Origin: Microbulbifer salipaludis
GTDB taxonomy: Bacteria > Pseudomonadota > Gammaproteobacteria > Pseudomonadales > Cellvibrionaceae
Length of the DNA: 64,000 nucleotides
Assembly: GCF_017303155.1 (NCBI RefSeq)
Contig: NZ_JAEKJR010000002.1
Span: forward strand, 1,116,001 to 1,180,000
Direction of reading: 5' to 3'
Made by a program: the position numbers and the translations under genes. Every line of letters begins with the position of its first letter. The stretch's first letter is position 1. Below are positions 39,769-47,837 of the stretch, piece by piece. The notes below the pieces were generated by a model. The model did no database searches. It saw nothing but the letters and a program-made list of their open reading frames with translations, and was not told where the DNA came from.

Positions 39769-40476
39769 ATGATCAAGGCAGCAGGGCGTAACCTGACCCA
39801 CCAACTGGCCCACGACCTGGGTAATGCCATTTTGCAGGGCAAGTTTGCGAGTGATGCTTTTCCCTCGGAGGCTGAGCTGTCCGAGCGATTTGGCGTCAGC
39901 CGCAGCGCCACTCGTGAAGCGGTAAAGATGCTGACGGCCAAAGGCATCCTGTCCTCGCGCCCGCGCCAGGGGATCCGCATCATGCCGGAGAGTCACTGGA
40001 ACCTGTTTGATACCGACGTGCTGGACTGGATCTTGCGCAGTAAGCCGGGCCTGGATGTGTTGCGGGATTTTGTGCAGATGCGCGCGGCGATTGAACCCGA
40101 GGCGGCGGCGCTCGCGGCGCTGCGCTCAGATTCCGGGGGTATTGCTGAAATCGAAGCCGCTCTTGAGCGCATGCAGGCGGCAGAGCTTGGGCAGGATGAT
40201 GTGCTCGACTCCGATATCGCGTTTCACGGTGCGATTCTCAAGGCCAGCGGCAACCGGTTTTTTATCCAGTTGCAGCCATTCAGTGCAACGGCCCTGCGGG
40301 TCAGTATTCGCCATACCAACCGCTTTAAGGGGGTCAATGCGGCTGACACTGCATCACACGCCCGGGTGTTGAGCGCGATCAAACGCGGCAAGGATCAGCA
40401 GGCGCGCAAACTGATGCGCGGATTGATCGATGAGGCGCTGCAGCTGATTGAAGGCGAAATGCACGCAGCGTCTTAG
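39769..40476 (+). CDS. GntR-family (FadR-type) regulator, probable galactonate-pathway repressor
   Basis: The 235-residue protein from the ATG at 39769 has an N-terminal GntR winged helix (LAHDLGNAILQGKF, then PSEAELSERFGVSRSATREAVKMLTAKG and RPRQGIRI). A FadR-type FCD ligand domain follows, with metal-site residues in the order D..H (DSDIAFHGAIL) and later H (SHARVLSAI). It lies back to back with the dehydratase operon, as DgoR does with dgo genes. The probable ligand is a pathway sugar acid. The frame open upstream to 39670 is not used because it crosses the operator region. Confidence 0.85.
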   Translation: MIKAAGRNLTHQLAHDLGNAILQGKFASDAFPSEAELSERFGVSRSATREAVKMLTAKGILSSRPRQGIRIMPESHWNLFDTDVLDWILRSKPGLDVLRDFVQMRAAIEPEAAALAALRSDSGGIAEIEAALERMQAAELGQDDVLDSDIAFHGAILKASGNRFFIQLQPFSATALRVSIRHTNRFKGVNAADTASHARVLSAIKRGKDQQARKLMRGLIDEALQLIEGEMHAAS

Positions 40477-40486
40477 TAGTGGCCTG

Positions 40487-41392
40487 TCAGTCGGCGATAT
40501 CCCGATCCCTGTCGATAGCCGACTGCAGCCAGTCGCGGAATTTCTGGATCTTGGGTTGCTGTGCCTTGTCCTTGCGTGTGACGAAATACCAGTGGTTGGG
40601 GTTATCTACCCGATGTGCCGGGAAGGGTTCTACCAGAAGTCCGGCGGACAGCTCCCGCGAGACAAAAGGTTGCATCGCAAGGGCCACGCCTACGCCCTGC
40701 AGGGCCGCACTGAGCGCGTGGTCGTAACTGTCGAATTGCAGTCCAGCGGCTGGCTGCACGCCTTGCACACCGTTGCCTTCGAGCCACGTACTCCAGTCGG
40801 CTTCTGAGGGGTAGACCTGCAGAATCGGCGCCTGTGTGAGATCTTCCGGCTTTTCCAGTTGGTGCTGCGCCAGGATGCGCGGGCTGCACACAGGAAATAG
40901 CTGATTGGAAAACAGGTGCAGGTGGTCCAGATTGTTGCCGCCGGATCGGCCCACGCGAATACAGGCGTCCACCTCCTCGTGATCGAAGTCCACGTCGCTC
41001 TGCGACATGGTGAGCCGTACACTGACATCCGGATGGGTACGTTGGAAGTCGGACAGGCGCGGGATCATCCAGCGGATCGCGAAGGTACTGTAGAGTTGCA
41101 GTGTCAGTACTTTGGGTCGCTTGGGCGCAAGCAGGGATTCGGTGCCCTCGGAAATTTTTTCGAAGGCTTCGCGCAAAACCGGGTAGTACTGTCGTCCGCT
41201 TTTTGTCAGCGACACGGATCGCGCTTTGCGGACAAACAGCTCCAGGTCGAGGTAACGCTCGAGTAGCTTGACCTGATGGCTGATTGCCGAGTGGGAAACG
41301 CAAAGCTCATCGGCGGCATCGCGGAAGGAGCAGTGTCGCGCGGCCGCCTCGAAGCTGCGCAGCGCATTCAAGGGTGGAATTTTTTTGGCCAT
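40487..41392 (-). CDS. LysR-family regulator (GcvA-like)
   Basis: The 301-residue protein starts with a LysR helix-turn-helix of the GcvA/AmpR subgroup (IPPLNALRSFEAAARHCSF, then AADELCVSHSAISHQVKLLE). The effector-binding domain contains IRWMIPRLSDFQRTHPDVSVRL, DHEEVDACIRVGRSGG, and GVGVALAMQPFVSRELSAG. The target is unknown; it is divergent from the TPR-sulfotransferase gene with 133 bases between, so regulation of that gene is the natural guess. It converges on the GntR gene with a 10-base gap. Confidence 0.88.
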   Translation of the reverse strand: MAKKIPPLNALRSFEAAARHCSFRDAADELCVSHSAISHQVKLLERYLDLELFVRKARSVSLTKSGRQYYPVLREAFEKISEGTESLLAPKRPKVLTLQLYSTFAIRWMIPRLSDFQRTHPDVSVRLTMSQSDVDFDHEEVDACIRVGRSGGNNLDHLHLFSNQLFPVCSPRILAQHQLEKPEDLTQAPILQVYPSEADWSTWLEGNGVQGVQPAAGLQFDSYDHALSAALQGVGVALAMQPFVSRELSAGLLVEPFPAHRVDNPNHWYFVTRKDKAQQPKIQKFRDWLQSAIDRDRDIAD

Positions 41393-41410
41393 ATCATCGC
41401 TATGGTTGAA

Positions 41411-41427
41411 TTTTTATCATTTATTTG
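41411..41427. promoter_or_regulatory. Weak operator (site E) in the LysR/sulfotransferase gap
   Basis: TTTTTATCATTTATTTG matches the reversed 17-base operator at 12 positions and contains the full core TTTATCAT. It could tie the sulfotransferase gene to the galactoside regulon. Confidence 0.35.
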
Positions 41428-41525
41428 GGGCCGATTCGAGTTTGCCAGCAGGCCTTTGGGCGTGTCAATATTTTTGCTGAACCCTTACAAATTAAGGCTC
41501 GGCAGCGACCAGCTGCCGATGGCTG

Positions 41526-43619
41526 ATGAGCGATGACAGGCGCTTGCTGGATATCCCCGCATCCAGCGAACACAAACGAGAGTTGAAGGATATGGACCAG
41601 CTGCTGACAGCGGAAAGGCCGCGCGATAGTTTTGCCAAGGCCACCCACGCACTGAAGGCCAACCGTCCAAAAGAGGCCGAGACGATTTGTCGCAGCCTGC
41701 TCCAGCGCCATCCTGGCCACTTGCCCCATTTGCAACTGCTCGCGCACAGCCTGTCGCGACAGCAGCGCTTCGACGAAGCAGAATCCATACTGGCCAAAGC
41801 GCTTGAGCTGGACCCTAATCTGCCATCCCTTCACGACGAACTCGGCAGTCTGCAGGCACAGCGCCAGCGCTATGTCGACGCGGTGGCGGCTTTTGACCGC
41901 GCGATTGAGCTCGACCCGAACAATCCGCGTACCCATCAAAAACGGGCCAAGGCGCTGCACCTGCTGGGGCGCGACGATGAAGCGGAGGAGGCCTTTGACC
42001 AGTTCCTGCGCGGTGATCCCTTGGCTGCCCAAATTGCCGAGGGCGCGCGATTGTGGCGGGAAGGGAAACTTGATGACGCGGAGCCGTTGTTGCGCAAAGC
42101 TTTGCGCCAGGCACCGGACAATGTTGATGCAATGCGTTTTCTGGCACTGGTGCTACAGGACAGTGGCAAAAATCTGCTGGATGCCGAGGCGCTGTTGCGC
42201 AACGCCATTCAGAGGGCCCCCGACTTCCTGCCGGCACTGCAAAACCTCGGTGCCCTGCTGCTGGAGCGACAGCACTGGGAGGCCGCCGGCGAGATTTTTG
42301 CGCGCATTCTTGAGCTCGACGAGCGCAATGCCCTGGCATGGGCCTCACTTGGTCATGCCTGTACCCGGCGCGGCGAAGCGGAGGAGGGGCTGGCGCACTA
42401 CACCAGGGCGATCGAGTGCAATCCGCAAAGCGCCGGTGCGCATATGTCCCGTGGACACCTGCTAAAAACCCTTGGCCGGCAGGAAGAGGCGCTGGCGGCT
42501 TACCGGGAGTCCATCAGGCTTAATCCATCGCTGGGTGAAGTCTACTGGAGCATGGCAAACCTGAAAGTCTTCCAGTTTAGTGATGAAGAAGTGGCTGCGA
42601 TGCTCGAGCAGCTCGATAGCGACGACCTGGGGGAGGTGGCGCGTGTGCACTTTCACTTCGCCCTCGGCAAGGCGTTTGAGGATGTGCGCGATTACGATCG
42701 CGCGTGGCAACACTACCATGCGGGAAACCAGCTCCAGCGCCAGCAGGTTGAGTATGATCCGGTCGAGTACCAGGTGATGCTGGATGATATCCGCGAGCAA
42801 TTTTCCCCGGAGTTTGTCCAGCGTCATCGCGGTGGCGGATCGACACACGAGGACCCTATTTTTATTGTGGGCCTGCCGCGCACCGGGTCGACGCTGATCG
42901 AGCAAATCCTGGCAAGCCATTCACAGGTTGAGGGCACCGAAGAGTTGCCGAATATTGCGACGTTAGCCGCATCTACGGCGAAGTATCGCCGCGACAACGC
43001 GGTTTTCCCTCGCACCCTGGCGGATTTTGACGAGCGTGATTTTGAGCACTACGCACGCAAATACCTCGCCGAGGTCAAGCACCTGAGGGTAATGGGGCGG
43101 CCATATTTTATCGACAAGATGCCCAATAATTTTGCCTATGTGGGCTGGATAAAATTATTGTTCCCGCGTGCGAAAATCATCAATACGCGGCGTTTTCCTC
43201 TCGACAGCTGCCTCGGTGCTTACAAGCAGTTGTTTGCCAAGGGGCAGAATTTTACTTACGACATGCTGGAGTTGTCGGACTATTACCGCGACTACGTGCG
43301 CATGATGGCGCATTGGCACGACCTGTTTCCCGGCGAAATTCTCGATGTGCATTACGAGGATCATATGGAAGATTTCGAGGGGCAGGTCCGGCGCATCCTC
43401 GATTACTGCGGCCTGCCATTCGAGCCGCAGTGCTTGCGTTTTTATGAGAACCAGCGTGCGGTAAAGACCGCGAGCTCTGAACAAGTCCGCCAGCCGATTT
43501 ACCGCAGTGCACTGGGGCTATGGAAACGCTACGAGGCGCATCTCGGCATGTGGCAGGAAGAGCTCGCAGAGGTGATCGAACAGCTTCCGGAGCGGGTCCG
43601 GAAGCTGGCCGGTCAGTAG
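41526..43619 (+). CDS. TPR-repeat protein with C-terminal sulfotransferase domain
   Basis: This protein of up to 697 residues has an N-terminal array of about ten tetratricopeptide-type repeats (AKATHALKANRPKEAETICR, LEDP/LDPNLPSLHDELGSLQ, AYRESIRLNPSLGEVYWSMAN and others). A sulfotransferase domain follows from about residue 440. Its PAPS-binding loop is PIFIVGLPRTGSTLIEQIL, a second motif is FIDKMPNNF, and the 3'-phosphate site is KIINTRRFPLDSCLGAYKQ. No signal peptide is visible. The acceptor is unknown; TPRs suggest a protein or large substrate. A paralogue lies at 54.7 kb, and both neighbour TonB receptors. Neither start (41526, or an ATG at 41592) has a well-spaced Shine-Dalgarno. The stop overlaps the convergent gene by 7 bases. 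Confidence 0.88.
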   Translation: MSDDRRLLDIPASSEHKRELKDMDQLLTAERPRDSFAKATHALKANRPKEAETICRSLLQRHPGHLPHLQLLAHSLSRQQRFDEAESILAKALELDPNLPSLHDELGSLQAQRQRYVDAVAAFDRAIELDPNNPRTHQKRAKALHLLGRDDEAEEAFDQFLRGDPLAAQIAEGARLWREGKLDDAEPLLRKALRQAPDNVDAMRFLALVLQDSGKNLLDAEALLRNAIQRAPDFLPALQNLGALLLERQHWEAAGEIFARILELDERNALAWASLGHACTRRGEAEEGLAHYTRAIECNPQSAGAHMSRGHLLKTLGRQEEALAAYRESIRLNPSLGEVYWSMANLKVFQFSDEEVAAMLEQLDSDDLGEVARVHFHFALGKAFEDVRDYDRAWQHYHAGNQLQRQQVEYDPVEYQVMLDDIREQFSPEFVQRHRGGGSTHEDPIFIVGLPRTGSTLIEQILASHSQVEGTEELPNIATLAASTAKYRRDNAVFPRTLADFDERDFEHYARKYLAEVKHLRVMGRPYFIDKMPNNFAYVGWIKLLFPRAKIINTRRFPLDSCLGAYKQLFAKGQNFTYDMLELSDYYRDYVRMMAHWHDLFPGEILDVHYEDHMEDFEGQVRRILDYCGLPFEPQCLRFYENQRAVKTASSEQVRQPIYRSALGLWKRYEAHLGMWQEELAEVIEQLPERVRKLAGQ

Positions 43620-44533
43620 GGCCATACCTCCAGCCCATGGATCGCGTTGCGCACATCGCTCGATAGCCGCACGCTGAGGGCGGTCTCCCCGGACTTCAGG
43701 TCGTGCACCGCGATACTGGAGGGCGAGGAGCCGCCGGCTACCAGGGAGTCGCTGATGACGCAGAGCCCGCGGGCGAACCCGGCTCGGGCGATGCGACTTT
43801 CATCCAGTCCGACCCCGGTCAATTCTGTTTCGCCGTATTGCGGCACCCCGAAAGCCCTGTCACGGTCCTGGTCGCGGCTGGCAAAGCGCAGTACATCCGC
43901 GCGCGTATCATTGAACAGTACCCCGTCCTGAAATGGCCTGGCATTGTGGGTGCCGCCCGGCAAGGTCGCACTCATGTTTACGCCGCGGCCATTGAAGTGC
44001 AGCATACCGTCGGTGTTGAGCCCCGAGAAATACATACCGTCGCCGTTGCAATGAATACTGTTGAGGTGCAGCTTGTTCAGCATCAGTGGGCCCTGGTCTC
44101 CCTTCGGGTCAAAGGTCGCCGCACGGTAGCGCAGGCCGTCCGTGTCCACGGCCAGCGCCCAGTCAAAGGTTTCCGTATTCAGGTTGAATCCGAGGATGCT
44201 GTCGAAGCCGGTTGAGGTCAGGAAAAGTTGGTCCTGCCACAGGCATATTTCGTGGCAGTGCTTGAGGTAAGGGTTGCGCCATGAACCGATGGGGCGGAAG
44301 TCCGGCGTGTAGGCATACAGCTCGTCACTCGCGGCGATAAATATTCGCTCTCCCGCGCACGCGATACCGCGCAGTCCGCGGTCCCAGCCGCGCCCGCGCC
44401 AGTCGATATCCACCGTGTTCCAGTCCAGCATTTGCCGGGCCTGCTGGGTTGCCAGATCAACCAGGTAGACGCCGCCGTGGCTGTCGCCTTGCTGGCTTCC
44501 CCGTACGACTGAGGTCGCAATCAATGTGGTCAC
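43613..44533 (-). CDS. Beta-propeller-like protein of unknown function
   Basis: The start is the GTG at 44533, one base after the GH2 stop, with AGGAG 6 bases upstream inside the GH2 end. The longer frame is a shadow. The 306-residue product repeats a strand-rich pattern about every 45 residues (GGVYLVDLATQQARQML, GERIFIAASDELYAYTP, DQLFLTSTGFDSILGFN, DGMYFSGLNTDGMLHFNG, GLCVISDSLVAGGSSPSSIAVHD). That suggests a propeller fold, like SMP-30 or TPR-sulfotransferase-associated proteins. I do not recognise the family. There is no signal peptide. Coupling to the beta-galactosidase and TonB receptor and convergence on the sulfotransferase gene suggest a role in the same substrate system. Confidence 0.7.
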   Translation of the reverse strand: MTTLIATSVVRGSQQGDSHGGVYLVDLATQQARQMLDWNTVDIDWRGRGWDRGLRGIACAGERIFIAASDELYAYTPDFRPIGSWRNPYLKHCHEICLWQDQLFLTSTGFDSILGFNLNTETFDWALAVDTDGLRYRAATFDPKGDQGPLMLNKLHLNSIHCNGDGMYFSGLNTDGMLHFNGRGVNMSATLPGGTHNARPFQDGVLFNDTRADVLRFASRDQDRDRAFGVPQYGETELTGVGLDESRIARAGFARGLCVISDSLVAGGSSPSSIAVHDLKSGETALSVRLSSDVRNAIHGLEVWPY

Positions 44534-44534
44534 G

Positions 44535-47500
44535 TTATTCTCCTGATACTGCCAGTGGATAACCATCCGCCTGCTGGGCCTGAATAATAAAGCCGAAACG
44601 GTAAGCATCGCCGGCCAGTGAGTAGCGGCGCAAGGGTTGAGCGCCCCAGGAATTGTCCCCGCCGACACCCATTTGCGCGTAGTCGATGTGCAGCGATACC
44701 AGGTCTCGCGGCGCAATGGCGTTGACGTGGACATTGCCGGTGCGCGGGTTTACCGCATCCGGCACATTGCCGTAGGCAAAATCCTGCCATAGATAGTGGT
44801 GCGCAGAGAAGCCCAGCAGCGGTAGACCCTGTATGTGCAGGCCCTCGCCCTGGGAATTTTGCAATGACAACCACCGGGTATCGGTCTTGTAGCCGTTTTC
44901 CTGGGGGCGGCCGTAGGGCACGTATTGCGCGGCCACGCTACTGTGATAGATACCCACATCTGCTGCCAGCTGCCGGTCAGCGTAGTTCTCCATTGGCCCG
45001 CGTCCAAACCAGCGCAGTGCGTCATAGTCCGCTGGCAGGGTGGTGTGCATGCCGACACGCGGCCAGGGTGGGGTATCCGGCGCGCGTTGTACCTGATTGT
45101 TCACTTCCAGGCGGCCGTCACCGTGCAGGCGATACTGCGCGATCCAGTCTCCCAGGTGGCGGCCCTCGGTGCCGAGCATACGGTAGTGGGCGCGAATGCC
45201 AGACGCAGCCTCCGGCATGCGCTCCAGTGCATATAACTGCAGTGCGGGTGCGCGCCAGGCTGCTGCACGTGCAGGCATGTCGCTACCGCGATCGTTGTCA
45301 GTGGGTGCGCGCCAGAACTCGGGCTTGAGCGGGCTCAGCAGCAGCGCGTCGCCCTCGGTGCCGAACTGCTCGAGCAAGCCGGTGGAGCGGTTGAACACCG
45401 CCTCGACCCCGCCGGCGCGGAGCGTAAGGGCCTGCGGCGACTCCATCACGGTGACGGCGCCAACGGCCAGGGGCGCAGTCGCAGCGACAGTGGGGCTGCC
45501 CGGCAGCGGGAACTGGCTGCGAGCGACCTCGTGGCCCGCGGGCAACAGCGGCGAGGAGTCCCGCTGCACAGCCCAGAGGTCGAGGTGGTACTCGTAGCCG
45601 GGCTCGCGCCGCGGCAGTGGCAACTCCAGCACCTGGTTACCGCGCGCAGGGATTGGGGTGGCTTCGGTAAGCGTGCCGCCGGCAACCGGTTCACCATTGC
45701 GTCGCAATGACCAGTGCAGGTCGAGGCCGCTGGTATCGCTAAAGTCAAAGTCATTGTGCAGCCGCAGCAGGCCGCGGTTCAGGTCCACTGGCTGCCAGCG
45801 CAGCGGCTGATAGGCCCGTTTGACCTCCCAGTAGGCGGGTTGTGGGCTGCGGTCGGAAAACAGCAGTCCATTCATGTTGAAGTTGCCATCGCTCGGCACG
45901 TCATCGGGACCGTAATCGCCGCCGTAGGTCCAATAATTTCGGCCGCGCGCATCGCGTTCGAGCAGGCCCTGGTCGACCCAGTCCCAGATGAAGCCGCCAG
46001 AGAGAATGTCGTGCTCGCGGATTACGGTCCAGTACTCACGCAGGTTGCCGACGCTGTTGCCCATAGCGTGGGCATACTCGATCAGCAGGAATGGGCGATC
46101 GCCGTGTTCCTGGGCATATTTCTCCAGGTCCCAGTAGCGCCAGTACATACTCGAGTGGAAATCCGAGTGGCGCTCGCCCACGTCAGCCAGTTCACCCTCG
46201 GTCTCGTATTGCACCGGGCGGCTCGGGTCGGTCTTCTTGAGCCAGTGATAACCGGCACCGATGTTATCGCCGTCGCCCGCTTCGTTGCCGAGGGACCAGA
46301 TCACCACGGATGCAAAATTCTTGTCGCGCTCGAACATGCGCTGCACGCGGTCGAGGTGGTGCGCGCGCCATTCGGGCTTGTCCGCCAGGGTCTTGTCGGG
46401 CGCATAGCCGAATCCATGAGTTTCCACGTTGGCTTCATCGACCACGTAGAGGCCGTACTCATCCGTCAATTCGTAGAAGCGCTCGGGAAACGGGTAGTGC
46501 GAAGTGCGCACCGCATTCATGTTGGCGGCCTTCATCATGCGGATGTCCGCGAGCAGGGTTTCCTCATCGACCACGTGGCCGGTGTCGTGGTGATGTTCGT
46601 GCAGGTTGACCCCTTTGAGCTTGACCGCCTTCCCGTTGATGCGGAAGACGCCGTTACGTATTTCGAGTTCGCGAAATCCCACCCGGTGCCGAAAAGCTTC
46701 GAGCACCGCGCCTTGCGCGTCGCGCAGCGACACAACGAGGGAATAGAGGTTGGGTGTCTCGGCGCTCCACGGGCGTATCCCGGGAACCTCTTCCGCCGGG
46801 AAATGGATGTCCCGCTCGCCGGGAGCGATGGTAACGCGGAGGGCGCTGAGCTCCCGGTTGCCGTCGAGCAGCTGTACTTCCAGAGCGGACGGTTGTTCCT
46901 CCGAACCCGTGCCGGCGAGCTGCACCTGCAGCGACAGCAGCCCGGTCTGGAAATCGTTGGTGAGCCCGGCGTTCACGGTAAAGTCGCGGATGTGTGTTTG
47001 CGGCCGCGCGCTCAGGTAGACGCCGCGGGTAATGCCCGACAGCGACCAAAAGTCCTGGTCCTCCAGATAGGAGCCGTTGCTCCAGCGGAACACTTGTATC
47101 GCGACGCTATTGGTACCGGATTGGAGTAGTGAAGTGATGTCAATTTCCGATGGCGTTTTGGACCCTTCGCTGTAGGCGGCGTACTGGCCATTCACCCACA
47201 CATAGTAGGCGGAGGATGCCGCGCCGACGTGTAGGAAAACCTTTTGTCCGGCCCATTCTGCAGGCAGCTCGAAGCTGCGCAGGTAGCTGCCCACGGGGTT
47301 GTCGTGCTCGGGCGGGTTGGGCGGGTCCACGGTAAACGGGTATGGGATGTTGACGTAGATCGGGTAGCCGTAACCGTGGCGCTCCCAGTTGGCCGGAACC
47401 GGGATCTGTTCCCACTTTGCGGTGTCGAACCCGGGGGCGGCAAAGCCCTGCGGGCGCTCCGCGGGTGTGGCGCTATAGTGGAATTTCCACAGCCCGTTCA

Positions 47501-47705
47501 GCGATAGCTGCCGCGGGTTATCTCCTCCTGTCAGCGCTTGTGCCGCATCGGGGTAGGCGGTGAAGTGCGCGCGCGGCGGCATGACACCCTCGCGGATCAC
47601 TGTGGGGTCTTTCCAGTGTGCGCCCGGTAGGTCTTGTACCGCGGCCTCCCGGTCTGCGCAGGCGACCAGTAGCAGGGGCAGCAGGATCTGGTGCAGACGG
47701 GGCAT
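44535..47705 (-). CDS. GH2 beta-galactosidase, lipoprotein type
   Basis: The 1056-residue enzyme has a lipoprotein signal (MPRLHQILLPLLLVAC, lipobox with Cys16), so it should be tethered to a membrane, probably the outer membrane. The LacZ plan is complete: NWERHGYGYPIY, GSYLEDQDFW, LKGVNLHEHHHDTGH, acid/base Glu475 in SLGNEAGD, nucleophile Glu543 in LIEYAHAMGNS, and WFGRGPMENY near the C-terminus. AAGGAG is 6 bases before the ATG. It is between a TonB receptor gene (upstream, across a terminator-like hairpin) and the propeller gene. The order fits surface binding and trimming of galactosides. Confidence 0.92.
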   Translation of the reverse strand: MPRLHQILLPLLLVACADREAAVQDLPGAHWKDPTVIREGVMPPRAHFTAYPDAAQALTGGDNPRQLSLNGLWKFHYSATPAERPQGFAAPGFDTAKWEQIPVPANWERHGYGYPIYVNIPYPFTVDPPNPPEHDNPVGSYLRSFELPAEWAGQKVFLHVGAASSAYYVWVNGQYAAYSEGSKTPSEIDITSLLQSGTNSVAIQVFRWSNGSYLEDQDFWSLSGITRGVYLSARPQTHIRDFTVNAGLTNDFQTGLLSLQVQLAGTGSEEQPSALEVQLLDGNRELSALRVTIAPGERDIHFPAEEVPGIRPWSAETPNLYSLVVSLRDAQGAVLEAFRHRVGFRELEIRNGVFRINGKAVKLKGVNLHEHHHDTGHVVDEETLLADIRMMKAANMNAVRTSHYPFPERFYELTDEYGLYVVDEANVETHGFGYAPDKTLADKPEWRAHHLDRVQRMFERDKNFASVVIWSLGNEAGDGDNIGAGYHWLKKTDPSRPVQYETEGELADVGERHSDFHSSMYWRYWDLEKYAQEHGDRPFLLIEYAHAMGNSVGNLREYWTVIREHDILSGGFIWDWVDQGLLERDARGRNYWTYGGDYGPDDVPSDGNFNMNGLLFSDRSPQPAYWEVKRAYQPLRWQPVDLNRGLLRLHNDFDFSDTSGLDLHWSLRRNGEPVAGGTLTEATPIPARGNQVLELPLPRREPGYEYHLDLWAVQRDSSPLLPAGHEVARSQFPLPGSPTVAATAPLAVGAVTVMESPQALTLRAGGVEAVFNRSTGLLEQFGTEGDALLLSPLKPEFWRAPTDNDRGSDMPARAAAWRAPALQLYALERMPEAASGIRAHYRMLGTEGRHLGDWIAQYRLHGDGRLEVNNQVQRAPDTPPWPRVGMHTTLPADYDALRWFGRGPMENYADRQLAADVGIYHSSVAAQYVPYGRPQENGYKTDTRWLSLQNSQGEGLHIQGLPLLGFSAHHYLWQDFAYGNVPDAVNPRTGNVHVNAIAPRDLVSLHIDYAQMGVGGDNSWGAQPLRRYSLAGDAYRFGFIIQAQQADGYPLAVSGE

Positions 47706-47734
47706 GGGGGGCTCCTTATGTTTCGGTTGGCAGG

Positions 47735-47764
47735 CGAAAAAAGGCCGGCACTAGTGTGCCGGCC
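47735..47764 (-). terminator. Terminator-like hairpin between TonB receptor and GH2 genes
   Basis: On the minus strand, GGCCGGCACACTAGTGCCGG folds as a perfect stem (47743-47764) followed by TTTTTTCG. It should stop or attenuate transcription from the receptor gene before the GH2 gene. Confidence 0.75.
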
Positions 47765-47837
47765 AAGGGTGACGCGGTGAGAGCCATGCCCGCTGGGGCT
47801 GGGAGTGTCCGCGCGGTGAAAGGATGCTTTTTTTGGC

